Source: JANRIC01 sp033765345 (lineage in GTDB: Bacteria > Bacteroidota > Bacteroidia > Cytophagales > Microscillaceae). Taken from it: a DNA stretch of 23,419 bases. The translations under genes were made by a program, and so were the position numbers. The stretch is from assembly GCA_033765345.1 (NCBI GenBank), contig JANRIC010000024.1, forward strand, positions 1-23,419, given 5' to 3'. Shown here one piece after another: positions 15,802-23,406 of the stretch (its first letter is position 1; each line of letters begins with the position of its first letter). The notes under the pieces were generated by a model. It was not told the DNA's origin. It ran no database searches and was given only the letters and a program-made list of their open reading frames with translations.

Positions 15802-15965
15802 ACGTAGTAGTTTTTGACAACAAAACTAATGATTTAGTAGGAAAAACATGTAAAGGACTTGGCAAGAATTTTTTTTGGCCTATTTCGGTTTATACCTGGC
15901 GTAAATGTTTTTGATTGAGTATATTTCAAGTAAAATAACACAATGATTAAACAAAAACTAATTTC

Positions 15966-16421
15966 ATGCAAATCTACGCCAATTCTCCCCAAGATTATAT
16001 TGACCTTTTGCCCGAAGACCGCAAAGAGGCTATGAATCGACTTAGACAAGTCATTCTACAAAACCTTCCCGAAGGTTTTGTAGAGCAAATACTCTATAAA
16101 ATGCCGGCTTATGTCGTTCCACACGAGACCTATCCGGCCGGTTATCATTGTAATCCTAAAGACCCTTTGCCTTTTATAAACATTGCTTCGCAAAAAAGCC
16201 ATATTGCTTTATATCACATGGGCATCTACGCAGATGAGACTCTTTTGAAATGGTTTGGTGAAGAATACCCCAAGCACTCCAAAACCAAACTAGATATGGG
16301 CAAAAGCTGCATTCGCTTCAAAAATCCCAAAAATATTCCCTTTGATCTCATCGGAGAACTCGCCACCAAAATCACACCCCAACAATGGATTGAAATGTAT
16401 GAGTCAAAAGTGAAGCGTTAA
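15966..16421 (+). CDS. DUF1801 domain protein
   Basis: This 151-residue protein matches the DUF1801 (YdhG-like) pattern. It has an N-terminal segment with YIDLLPEDRKEAMNRLRQVI (residues 11-30), then EQILYKMPAYVV, then a central FINIASQKSHIALYHMG strand pair. A basic C-terminal segment contains GKSCIRFKNPKNIPFDLIGEL. The family adopts a small alpha/beta fold resembling frataxin-like iron-binding proteins; the biochemical role is not settled. A -7-like TATATTTC lies at 15920-15927, 7 of 8 matches. The gene stands alone and is followed by the 42-bp minisatellite. Confidence 0.82.
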   Translation: MQIYANSPQDYIDLLPEDRKEAMNRLRQVILQNLPEGFVEQILYKMPAYVVPHETYPAGYHCNPKDPLPFINIASQKSHIALYHMGIYADETLLKWFGEEYPKHSKTKLDMGKSCIRFKNPKNIPFDLIGELATKITPQQWIEMYESKVKR

Positions 16422-16511
16422 TCTTGGGCTGATAGAGAAATGGGGCTTCGGGAATACTGTGTTAGGTCTTAAAAGTCAGCCTAATCATTTAGCTGATCAA
16501 TGATTTCCTTG

Positions 16512-16895
16512 TGGTACTTGCCCAATCTTACGGCTGGAGCGAGTGTCTCCCAATGGTACTTGCCCGATCTTACGGCTGGAACGAGTGTCTCCCAATGGTA
16601 CTTGCCCGATCTTACGGCTGGAGCGAGTGTCTCCCAATGGTAATTGCCCGATCTTACGGCTGGAGCGAGTGTCTCCCAATGGTAATTGCCCGATCTTGCG
16701 GCTGGAGCGAGTGTCTCCCAATGGTACTTGCCCGATCTTGCGGCTGGAGCGAGTGTCTCCCAATGGTAATTGCCCGATCTTGCGGCTGGAGCGAGTGTCT
16801 CCCAATGGTAATTGCCCGATCTTGCAGCTTGCGTGAGCATTTCCCAATGGTACTTGCCCGATCTTACGGCTGGAGCGAGTGTCTCCCAATGGTAA
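16512..16895. repeat. 42-bp minisatellite, nine copies plus a partial
   Basis: Units begin at 16512, 16554, 16596, 16638, 16680, 16722, 16764, 16806 and 16848, with a 6-base partial copy at 16890. Copies differ mainly at unit position 6 (C or A) and position 19 (A or G). The eighth copy (16806) is clearly diverged over its second half. Because 42 is a multiple of three and the unit lacks stops in several frames, ORFs run through it on both strands (14-residue repeats such as LGDTRSSRKIGQVP, WETLAPAVRSGKYH or VLARSYGWSECLPM). None has a convincing start or signal, so I treat it as a non-coding tandem repeat. It fills most of the 509-bp gap between the DUF1801 and acyltransferase genes; nothing else is evident there. 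Confidence 0.95.
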
Positions 16896-16930
16896 TAACA
16901 AAATAAATTCTATGGACTATTGACTAAACA

Positions 16931-18703
16931 CTAGAAATCCATGCTCAAAAGTTTACCCAGGTGTTGAGCTTTTTCTTGGTCTCCTTCAATACGTAATCTG
17001 CCCTGAATCAAGGCAGTACTAAGGTCAAGCTCACCTTGGGCAATACGCTGTAAGTACTGATCCTGAATGATAAAAATAGCATCTGCCTGATTTACATTTC
17101 CCTTTCGGATACTGGCAGGGTTTTTATTGAGGTCAATTTTCCATGCAGAGTTTTTGGCTCCCTGCACTTGGAACTGAAAAACGCCTTTATGCTCTTTGAG
17201 TTTTTCTGTGTTTTCTTTGAAGTAATTTTTAAGCTTTTCAAAGTATTTGTCAGATTCCAGGCTCTCGTTATTTTCTTCATCCTGGTTTTTACGACTTTCG
17301 GCGTATTGGTGTACGGCTGCCTCCAGTTCGTTGGCCGATTCGCGAATGTATCTGGTAAAGGTGTCAATATCCGGCATGGTCTTGGCGTCCGAAGTAGGGC
17401 TTATGGTGACGAGTCCATTATAGCTGAAAATGGTGATAATCAATCCCATACCATCAATGATAGGTGCCATACCCATGACTGAGATTAGTTTATGTCCATT
17501 AATATAGAGTGGAACTTGCGGTCCGGGTACATTGGTAATGGTCACGTTAAAGACCGGATTATGCATTTCAGAGATTTTATAGCGGGAATAAATACGAGCA
17601 GCCTGATTGGCAATGCCAAAAGGAACGGCTTCGGCCATATCGGCCAGGGTTTTGGCACCGATGGCTCCCTGATAGGTTTTGCCTCGGATGGTATTTTCAT
17701 AAATGACTTCCAGCCGTTCTATGGGATCCTCGATATTGGTAGCCAACTGAATGAGCATGGAGGAGATTTGATTGCCGGGTTCTTGTTTTTCAAAAGCCCC
17801 TCGGGTAGAAATGGGCACCATAGCTACTAGAGGTTTGACGGGAAGTTTGCCTTTCTCGAGCAAATACCGTCGCAAAGCACCTGCACAGATCGCCAGCATG
17901 ATGTCATTCAGGGTGGTTTCCATGATAGTTTTCAAAGCCTTAATACGCTCCAGAGAGAGAATGGCGGTATTCCATTTTCTTCGGGCAGAGATAATTCCGT
18001 TTAGAGGGCTTGGAGGGGCAGTAAAAGGGGCGGTGGGTAATTCAATCTTTTGCACCCTAGTCAAGAAACCAGCCTTGATCGTAGCGGTAAGGGTATCACT
18101 GATCAATTTGGGAAATTTGAGCGGCTTGGAGGCGAAACTCAGCGCACTGTTGATGAATAAAGAAAACTCATCCGGTAGCGGCTCGGCTTTGAAGGGTTGA
18201 GGTTCGGGGATTTCTTTGGCTTTAGGGCTTAGATCAAACAAAAGACTCAGAATACCGGCTCCCGCCATACCGTCAATGGCTACGTGATGAATTTTTGAGA
18301 CAATAGCCACCGAACCTTTGGGCACCTGAGGGATGTTTTCCAGCCCTTCTACAAAAGTAAATGACCATAGCGGCCGAGAACGGTCTAGGGCTTCACTGAA
18401 AATGTGTGAAGCCACATCCCTCAACTCACGCCAACCTCCGGGCTGAGGCAAAGCTACCCGACGCAAGTGCATATCTGGGTCAAAATTGGGGTCATCCACC
18501 CAATAAGGATAATCAATGCTAAAAGGTACCTGTACCAATCGCTTTCTGAGCGTAGGTATCAAATGCAGGCGTGAGAGAATAATTTTGCGGAAAGTATCAA
18601 ACTCCAGCGAACCTTCAATAATTGCGACGCTTCCTACGTGCATAGGGCTGGTGGGAGTTTCAGTATACAAAAAAGTAGCATCGAGACCGGAAATGGCTTT
18701 CAT
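16931..18703 (-). CDS. WS/DGAT acyltransferase fused to an SCP2 sterol-carrier domain
   Basis: This 590-residue protein has a wax ester synthase/diacylglycerol acyltransferase domain (1-465). It carries the active-site HHVAIDG (His139, His140, Asp144), PLW at 111-113, the LNDIML motif (265-270) and NVPGP (391-395). After an acidic linker (about 472-486) come about 104 residues that read as an SCP2 lipid-binding domain (487-590): WKIDLNKNPASIRKG, ADAIFIIQDQYLQRIAQGEL and LIQGRLRIEGD. The usual enzyme is about 450-480 residues. It should esterify fatty alcohols or diacylglycerol with acyl-CoA to make storage wax or triacylglycerol at the membrane. The SCP2 tail could supply or hold the lipid substrate. 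It is monocistronic and divergent from the PhzF gene. Confidence 0.92.
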   Translation of the reverse strand: MKAISGLDATFLYTETPTSPMHVGSVAIIEGSLEFDTFRKIILSRLHLIPTLRKRLVQVPFSIDYPYWVDDPNFDPDMHLRRVALPQPGGWRELRDVASHIFSEALDRSRPLWSFTFVEGLENIPQVPKGSVAIVSKIHHVAIDGMAGAGILSLLFDLSPKAKEIPEPQPFKAEPLPDEFSLFINSALSFASKPLKFPKLISDTLTATIKAGFLTRVQKIELPTAPFTAPPSPLNGIISARRKWNTAILSLERIKALKTIMETTLNDIMLAICAGALRRYLLEKGKLPVKPLVAMVPISTRGAFEKQEPGNQISSMLIQLATNIEDPIERLEVIYENTIRGKTYQGAIGAKTLADMAEAVPFGIANQAARIYSRYKISEMHNPVFNVTITNVPGPQVPLYINGHKLISVMGMAPIIDGMGLIITIFSYNGLVTISPTSDAKTMPDIDTFTRYIRESANELEAAVHQYAESRKNQDEENNESLESDKYFEKLKNYFKENTEKLKEHKGVFQFQVQGAKNSAWKIDLNKNPASIRKGNVNQADAIFIIQDQYLQRIAQGELDLSTALIQGRLRIEGDQEKAQHLGKLLSMDF

Positions 18704-18764
18704 AGACTAAACGGGTAAGTGTTACTTATAAAGTGATAATTTCCCTCTAAATTAGCCAAATTTT

Positions 18765-18789
18765 TTGAAAAATAAATTACTTATATTTG
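18765..18789 (+). promoter_or_regulatory. Probable promoter of the PhzF-family gene
   Basis: TATATTTG (18782-18789) is a perfect -7 element, 20 nt before the ATG. The nearest TTG (18765-18767) is only 14 nt upstream, shorter than usual, so the -33 assignment is doubtful. Confidence 0.5.
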
Positions 18790-18809
18790 TATAAATAATC
18801 TCTATTCAA

Positions 18810-19619
18810 ATGAATTTAGGGTTTGGTATACTGGATACCTTCACATCTGTCCGTTTTAGAGGTAATCCGACCGGGGTTTGTGTAATGACCAAAACTTTGA
18901 CAGATGAAATTATGCTTTCACTGGCAAAAGAAATAAACTTTCCGGTGACTGCTTTTATTCAAAAAGAAAAGTTATCCGGTAATCACTTTGCTATTCGTTA
19001 TTTTACGCCTACTACCGAAATCCCAGCCTGTGGACACGCCACCTTGGCTTCGGCTGGATTTGTCTTTGAGCGGGAAGTTTTGCATCAGATTACCTTTACA
19101 ACCATGGAAGATATAAATTTGGAGGTACGGAAAGAAGGTGATTTGATTGTCATGACTTATCCGAAGTATAGTTTGGAATATTTTAATGTATCACAGGTTT
19201 TATTAGAGGGATTGGGTGTAAATACTTATCAATCAGCAGGTTATTGCAAGGAATTGGAGACTCTCTTTCTGGAAATCGAATATCCAGATATTTTAAGAAA
19301 TATCCGTCCTGATTTTCAAAAGCTTTTGAGGCTACATGACCCCATCAAAGAAATTGTAGTTACCTCAACATCTGACCTGCCTGAGTATGATTTTCTCCTG
19401 CGTTCCTTTTGCCCTTGGATCGGTATTGACGAAGACCCTGTAACAGGTTCGGTACATTCCGTTCTGGGTAGTTTCTGGCAGACTAGACTGCAAAAAGATA
19501 GGCTAAAAGCTTTTCAATGCTCTGAGCGTGGAGGAGAGCTATTTATTACACCTTTAGAAAACAAGGTGGAATTGGGTGGGAAAGTTGTGATGGTTTTGAG
19601 AGGGGAGGTTTGTGTATGA
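18810..19619 (+). CDS. PhzF-family protein lacking the usual catalytic Glu
   Basis: This 269-residue protein matches the PhzF/YddE epimerase-like fold. The N-terminal half has FTSVRFRGNPTGV (11-23) and RYFTPTTEIPACGHATLASA. The C-terminal half has the family hallmark GIDEDPVTGSVHSVLGSFW and a SERGGEL segment. In most members the first half contains an SETAF or similar motif whose Glu is the catalytic acid/base; here the aligned stretch is FPVTAF with Val46 in its place. The protein is also somewhat shorter than the usual 280-300 residues. It may be a non-isomerase member or use another residue. No phenazine genes are nearby, so phenazine synthesis is not implied. Confidence 0.85.
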   Translation: MNLGFGILDTFTSVRFRGNPTGVCVMTKTLTDEIMLSLAKEINFPVTAFIQKEKLSGNHFAIRYFTPTTEIPACGHATLASAGFVFEREVLHQITFTTMEDINLEVRKEGDLIVMTYPKYSLEYFNVSQVLLEGLGVNTYQSAGYCKELETLFLEIEYPDILRNIRPDFQKLLRLHDPIKEIVVTSTSDLPEYDFLLRSFCPWIGIDEDPVTGSVHSVLGSFWQTRLQKDRLKAFQCSERGGELFITPLENKVELGGKVVMVLRGEVCV

Positions 19620-19875
19620 ATATTTTTAAAAATGATATTAGTCCTATGGATATTTTTCGGTCTATTCACAAAGCTCCCCCAACTCAACAATTCCAAAGGA
19701 AAGGCTTTATGCAATAGAAACTGACAGTATTCATTCAAACACTTGTTAATTGCTTAGAAAACCCTCATTTTGCAGTATAAAAGCATAAAAATCAATATAA
19801 TCGCTGGGTATTCCGGCTTCTTAAATCACCTGAAAAAGAATAATTTTGATCAATCACTCAAATAAAATGAACTCT

Positions 19876-20235
19876 ATGAACAAAATCAATATCCCCGAAA
19901 AACTCTCTCTCTTTCACGACCATTGGCACCCCCGTATTGTAGGGGAGCTTAACGGACAACAGGTCAAACTGGTTAAATTACAAGGTGAATTCGTCTGGCA
20001 TAAACACGATGAAGAAGACGAACTATTTTTGGTACTCAAAGGGCAATTTACAATGGAATTTCGGGATAAAACCGTTGTAGTTAAAGAAAATGAATTCCTG
20101 ATTGTGCCACGAGGCGTAGAACATCGCCCGATAGCCGAAGAAGAAGTCTCGATTATGCTTTTTGAACCTGCTTCTACGCTCCATACAGGCAATGTACGCA
20201 CTGAATATACCAAAGATCACCTTGAGTGGATTTAA
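19876..20235 (+). CDS. Single-domain cupin protein
   Basis: The ATG at 19876 gives a 119-residue protein starting MNKINIPEKL. The frame is open further upstream to a TTG at 19846, with another ATG at 19867. The cupin metal-binding motif 1 is WHKHDEEDELFLVLKG (two His, one Glu and the terminal Gly). Motif 2 is PRGVEHRP with the fourth ligand His. A complete metal site is therefore present, so it may bind Fe, Mn or Ni. Small cupins of this size act as isomerases, dioxygenases or sensors, and the substrate is unknown. The next gene begins 29 bp downstream and may be cotranscribed. Confidence 0.85.
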   Translation: MNKINIPEKLSLFHDHWHPRIVGELNGQQVKLVKLQGEFVWHKHDEEDELFLVLKGQFTMEFRDKTVVVKENEFLIVPRGVEHRPIAEEEVSIMLFEPASTLHTGNVRTEYTKDHLEWI

Positions 20236-20264
20236 TACACCAAACATAGACAAAACATCTTTTT

Positions 20265-20585
20265 ATGAAGAAAATAATTTATTATTGTGTCTTAGTCAGT
20301 ACTTTAATACCAGCCTGCACTACACTGACCGAACTACAAGAACACGCCGGCCATTACCGCAGGTATCAAGATTATCAAAGCCTGAATCAGGTAGTCAACT
20401 TGATTCCGCTTGGGGCAGACGTCAAGGAAGTCACCCGCTTACTGGGAAAACCAATCGATAATGGCTTTGATATCAGATATGTGTTGGATTCCATCGGGCC
20501 GAATAATTGCACCGTAGGAGCGGTATTTCATTTGGACGAAAACAGAAAAGTGGATCAAAAATGGTTGGACGAGATTTGTGAGTAA
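20265..20585 (+). CDS. Small lipoprotein, weakly BamE-like
   Basis: This 106-residue protein has a lipoprotein-type signal (IIYYCVLVSTLIPAC, lipidated Cys18). The mature part has LIPLGADVKEVTRLLGKPIDNG and a following FDIRYVLD strand. This recalls the Gly-x-x-x-x-Val-x-x-hydrophobic-Gly-x-Pro turn of SmpA/BamE-type small lipoproteins, in which a helix packs on a short sheet. The match is loose and a role in outer-membrane assembly is not claimed. The short gap to the cupin gene suggests an operon. Confidence 0.65.
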   Translation: MKKIIYYCVLVSTLIPACTTLTELQEHAGHYRRYQDYQSLNQVVNLIPLGADVKEVTRLLGKPIDNGFDIRYVLDSIGPNNCTVGAVFHLDENRKVDQKWLDEICE

Positions 20586-20594
20586 TTTTTTGTG

Positions 20595-20627
20595 TTGGAC
20601 TAAGTGACAGGTTTCTTTTTATATTTG
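20595..20627 (+). promoter_or_regulatory. Promoter of the 241-aa lipoprotein gene
   Basis: TTG (20595-20597), 22 nt, and TATATTTG (20620-20627) match the Bacteroidota promoter consensus. The TTG start codon lies 29 nt further down. Confidence 0.65.
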
Positions 20628-20656
20628 CGTCTGAAAAGTTCAAATCAAACAATCTA

Positions 20657-21382
20657 TTGAAAAATTTACTGGGTTTTTTTCTACTCCTCGGAATATCCCT
20701 GAGTTTTTGGGCTTGTGACATGCCTACTGCCTATGGAGACTTGAGTGTTACCGTCTTGGATGATCGTGGCAATGAGTTGGACAGTGCAGAGGTCACGATT
20801 TATCTGACCGAAGACGATTACAATCGGGAAACCAATCCTTTTCTCGGCCCTTTTTTGACGGATGAAGATGGTAAACTGAAGGTCTTTAATCTTGTGGATT
20901 CGGTATATTATCTGGACGTAGTCAAAGGAAATCTCAATAACTGGGAAAATATAGTCAGGATTGACCTTGTCAAGACAGAGAATGGCTTTAATAATGCAAA
21001 AATTTTTATTCTGAGCGATTCCAGAACCGGGGTATTGGCCGCCCCCGAAGGGAAAGCCTGGAAGATTAGTTTTATTGATCCGGCTGCCAATGTTCCGGCT
21101 TGCTTGCAAGACAATCGTTTTATTTTTTACAAAGGCGGTGCTTTTGTACAAGAAGAAGGAAACAGCCTTTGTGACCCCGAAGACCCTCAAATCCTGATAT
21201 CGAGCGAATGGACTTTTAATTCGGAAGAAACCGAATTGAATTTCGGTTACACCCAAAACCCCTGGTTTATCATCTCTTTTAATCGCTCCGAAATCTCGCT
21301 GGTGGGTGCTTTAGACGCAGTTTTTCCCGGTAACCCTGCACTAGGTACTGATTTTGTGGGTTTTGTCTTAGTACCCGAATAA
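20657..21382 (+). CDS. Lipoprotein with N-terminal carboxypeptidase-regulatory-like domain
   Basis: This 241-residue product starts at TTG (TTG AAA AAT TTA), which gives MKNLLGFFLLLGISLSFWAC, a clean lipoprotein signal with lipidated Cys20. Residues about 27-110 look like a transthyretin-like/carboxypeptidase regulatory beta-sandwich (LSVTVLDDRGNELDSAEVTIYL, LTDEDGKLKVFNL, YYLDVVKG). Residues about 130-241 are beta-rich with FIFYKGGAFVQEEG and SSEWTFNSEETELNF, resembling lipocalin-like domains of Bacteroidota surface proteins; this second assignment is weaker. It is probably anchored in the outer membrane. The function is unknown. Its stop is 3 bp from the end of the convergent kdsB gene. Confidence 0.7.
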   Translation: MKNLLGFFLLLGISLSFWACDMPTAYGDLSVTVLDDRGNELDSAEVTIYLTEDDYNRETNPFLGPFLTDEDGKLKVFNLVDSVYYLDVVKGNLNNWENIVRIDLVKTENGFNNAKIFILSDSRTGVLAAPEGKAWKISFIDPAANVPACLQDNRFIFYKGGAFVQEEGNSLCDPEDPQILISSEWTFNSEETELNFGYTQNPWFIISFNRSEISLVGALDAVFPGNPALGTDFVGFVLVPE

Positions 21383-21385
21383 TCG

Positions 21386-22129
21386 TCAAAGATATTTTTT
21401 GACTTGCTTGAGGTCTTCGGCTGTATCAATGGCAAAAGTCTCATGTAGGGTAATCCCTACTTTGATTTTGTAATGTGCCAACCAACGGAGCTGCTCCAGA
21501 CCTTCTGCCAGTTCGGCTTGAGCCTGAGGTAGTTTAGGAATATTCGCCAGAATCTTTGAGCGAAAGCCGTAAATGCCAATGTGTTTGTAAAAATCCCTTT
21601 GCTCGTGCCAGTGTGCCATAGCGACTCCACGCAGATAAGGAATGGGGCTACGACTCATATAAAGGGCTTCTGAATGATCGTTAAGCACTACTTTGGCTTC
21701 TTTTTCATCAATGAGCTCTTCGTAAGAATCAATTTTTTTGGCCAGGGTAGCTATTTCTGTGCTAGGATCATCAAAAAGTACAGCCAACTCATCAATTTGT
21801 TCTGGGGCAATAAATGGCTCATCCCCCTGAATATTGATGATAACCTCGAAATCCAACCCTTTGGCAGCAGCTACCTCAGCACAACGGTCTGTGCCAGTTT
21901 GGTGGTTTGGAGAAGTCATCATTACCTGCCCACCAATGGCCAATAAATGCTCATAGATTCTTTGGTCATCAGTGGCTACAATCACCTGATCCAACTTTTG
22001 AGATAAAGAAGCTCGCTCGTATACGCGCTGTACCATGGTTTTGCCCCCAATATCAATTAAGGCTTTACCTGGCAAGCGACTTGAATCATATCGAGCAGGT
22101 ATCACTCCCAGAATTTTTTTTGTTTTCAT
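21386..22129 (-). CDS. kdsB: 3-deoxy-manno-octulosonate cytidylyltransferase
   Basis: The ATG at 22129 yields a 247-residue protein starting MKTKKILGVIPARYDSSRLP, the canonical N-terminus; a longer frame to 22159 is unlikely. The nucleotide-binding IPARYDSSRLPGKAL motif (about 9-23), FEVIINIQGDEPFI (with the metal-binding Asp) and the C-terminal DTAEDLKQV all fit KdsB. The enzyme transfers CMP from CTP to Kdo, making CMP-Kdo for the inner core of lipopolysaccharide. It shows that the host is a Gram-negative bacterium with Kdo-containing LPS. No other LPS genes are adjacent. A -7-like element TAAATTTG lies on the minus strand at 22171 to 22164. Confidence 0.96.
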   Translation of the reverse strand: MKTKKILGVIPARYDSSRLPGKALIDIGGKTMVQRVYERASLSQKLDQVIVATDDQRIYEHLLAIGGQVMMTSPNHQTGTDRCAEVAAAKGLDFEVIINIQGDEPFIAPEQIDELAVLFDDPSTEIATLAKKIDSYEELIDEKEAKVVLNDHSEALYMSRSPIPYLRGVAMAHWHEQRDFYKHIGIYGFRSKILANIPKLPQAQAELAEGLEQLRWLAHYKIKVGITLHETFAIDTAEDLKQVKKYL

Positions 22130-22461
22130 AAGCAGACATAAGACGATAAGCCTGGCCAAATTACAAATTTATCCCAAGATTAAATGGATCAGGTTGATTT
22201 ACTTGATTGATTCCATGAATTATAAATGATTTAATCATTTAAATTCAAGAAAAACATGATAATCTGAATACAATCAGGAAATCATCATAAAATTTAATTT
22301 AAAGACGGCTTTGGTTGAAAATGCCAATATAGTAAAAGAAAATAGTGAGATTAAGAAGAAATATGATATTCAGGTGTATAATCTTATGGTCTGAGATTTT
22401 TTTGTTTAGTGAAAATACCTTGAATATCTTTTACAAAATAAATAACTGTTTTAAAAACCAA
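22130..22461. other. Intergenic region with an AT-rich palindrome
   Basis: No gene is visible. It contains the minus-strand -7 element of kdsB (22164-22171) and a near-perfect palindrome TAAATGATT-T-AATCATTTA (22223-22241), which could be an operator or just AT-rich chance. The rest is unremarkable. Confidence 0.4.
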
Positions 22462-22896
22462 TTAGACACTTTGAGAAATAAGAGATCTTACTACTTTAAT
22501 AGTTCTTTCATCAGATAAGATATAGCGTAAAATTTCAATAAAGTCATCTTCATCCTGAAGTGTATATTTTTCATCGAAGAAAAACAATTCAATCGGATAA
22601 GGTACAATGTCGTGAATAATGGTGAATAGTTTGTACTGATAATTATTGAGTGTAGGCGCTACAAGAATAAATCCATATACAAACTTACTTGGACCAAAGC
22701 CATAGCTTAGGCGGTAGAAGTCTTCAATAAGATTTACGTCTGCGTGTACTACGTTTTGTGTAATTTTAGCCAGATAGCTTGCTTGTTGTTTTAAAATAGT
22801 GACCGGAGTTACTACTTTTTCTTCCAGCGAAATCGCATCTGACCATAGATTCTCAATGTAATCTATGTTTTGATTCAAGGTCATATTTAATTCCAT
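22462..22896 (-). CDS. Uncharacterised 144-aa protein
   Basis: This soluble protein has no signal peptide or transmembrane helix. It has an N-terminal helical part (about 1-65, WSDAISLEEKVVTPVTILKQQ and ITQNVVHADVNLIEDFYR). A central strand-rich part follows (about 70-112, FVYGFILVAPTLNNYQYKLF, PIELFFFDEKYTL). An acidic helix ends the chain (DEDDFIEILRYILSDERTIKVVRSLI). Met5 is an alternative start. I do not recognise the family. Composition and length are gene-like, and the frame is undisturbed for 144 codons in AT-rich DNA, so it is probably real. It stands alone between two gene-poor stretches. Confidence 0.6.
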   Translation of the reverse strand: MELNMTLNQNIDYIENLWSDAISLEEKVVTPVTILKQQASYLAKITQNVVHADVNLIEDFYRLSYGFGPSKFVYGFILVAPTLNNYQYKLFTIIHDIVPYPIELFFFDEKYTLQDEDDFIEILRYILSDERTIKVVRSLISQSV

Positions 22897-23358
22897 AGAA
22901 AAAAGTTTTTATTAGAACAGTAATAATTTATATGATAATTATTATAATATTTAATCATTTGCGATTAAAATTATAATAGCATAATTACCCAAGAATAATA
23001 CCAGATGTATGATTGAAATAATACTTGTAAGATTAGCGAATTTATTATGAATAATTTTTAATATAAGTCATTGATTATTAGTATTTTAATAATTTATAAC
23101 CTTTGTTAAGTGAATATTGTTTTTGTAATATAGAGATAAAAAAACGCATAAAATGACCATTAACTAGAAAGCTTACATGGTTTGAAGATACAAGTAAATG
23201 CTAATTTATACTGGGATGATTTTCTCATTAGCTATATTTTGCTGGCTAGTGCTCATAATCGCCGAAATCTTTCAAAAAAAACTTTGGTTCTCTGACAAAT
23301 TTTGTGGGTGACACATCTTGATTAGACTTGCTATCCACTAAACATTTGAAAGAATTGC
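22897..23358. other. Gene-poor AT-rich region
   Basis: No convincing gene or RNA is visible. One short plus-strand ORF (23198-23311) is listed separately as a candidate. The remainder is AT-rich with no clear promoter, terminator or mobile-element feature. Confidence 0.5.
23198..23311 (+). CDS. Candidate 37-aa membrane microprotein
   Basis: ATG at 23198 opens a 37-codon frame ending in TGA at 23309-23311. Its product starts MLIYTGMIFSLAIFCWLVLI and continues IAEIFQKKLWFSDKFCG. It has one strongly hydrophobic helix followed by a basic tail, which is the layout of a small single-pass inner-membrane protein. There is no clear promoter or ribosome-binding site, and AT-rich DNA yields such frames by chance, so support is weak. 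Confidence 0.2.
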   Translation: MLIYTGMIFSLAIFCWLVLIIAEIFQKKLWFSDKFCG

Positions 23359-23406
23359 TTGCCACGAATGCACGAATAAGGGCGTTTATTCGTGCATTCG
23401 TGGCAA
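23359..23406. repeat. Perfect 21-bp inverted repeat (CACGAAT element)
   Basis: The left arm (23359-23379) and right arm (23386-23406) are perfect reverse complements of 21 nt around a GGGCGT loop. Each arm contains the word CACGAAT twice in tandem with one spacer base (CCACGAATGCACGAATAA). The GC content is higher than in the flanks. It has the form of a dispersed REP-like intergenic palindrome. It could also act as a transcription barrier, but no T run follows that would make it a standard terminator. Confidence 0.85.

Noticed and set aside
16483..16505. Terminator after the DUF1801 gene (AATCATT...AATGATT)
   Set aside because: The stem is only 7 bp, AT-rich, with a 9-nt loop and no proper T run.
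16497..16906. Several ORFs of 97-134 aa through the 42-bp repeat on both strands, as protein-coding genes
   Set aside because: All arise from one repeat whose unit length is a multiple of three. Starts are weak (TTG, GTG, or an ATG inside one diverged copy) and no frame is favoured.
18810..19619. Phenazine biosynthesis locus
   Set aside because: Only one PhzF-family protein is present. No other phenazine genes are nearby and the catalytic Glu is missing, so the family name does not imply the pathway.
22223..22241. Palindrome TAAATGATT-T-AATCATTTA as a defined operator
   Set aside because: The arms are pure AT-type sequence in AT-rich DNA, and similar TTAATCATTT words recur elsewhere in the window, so chance is a fair explanation.
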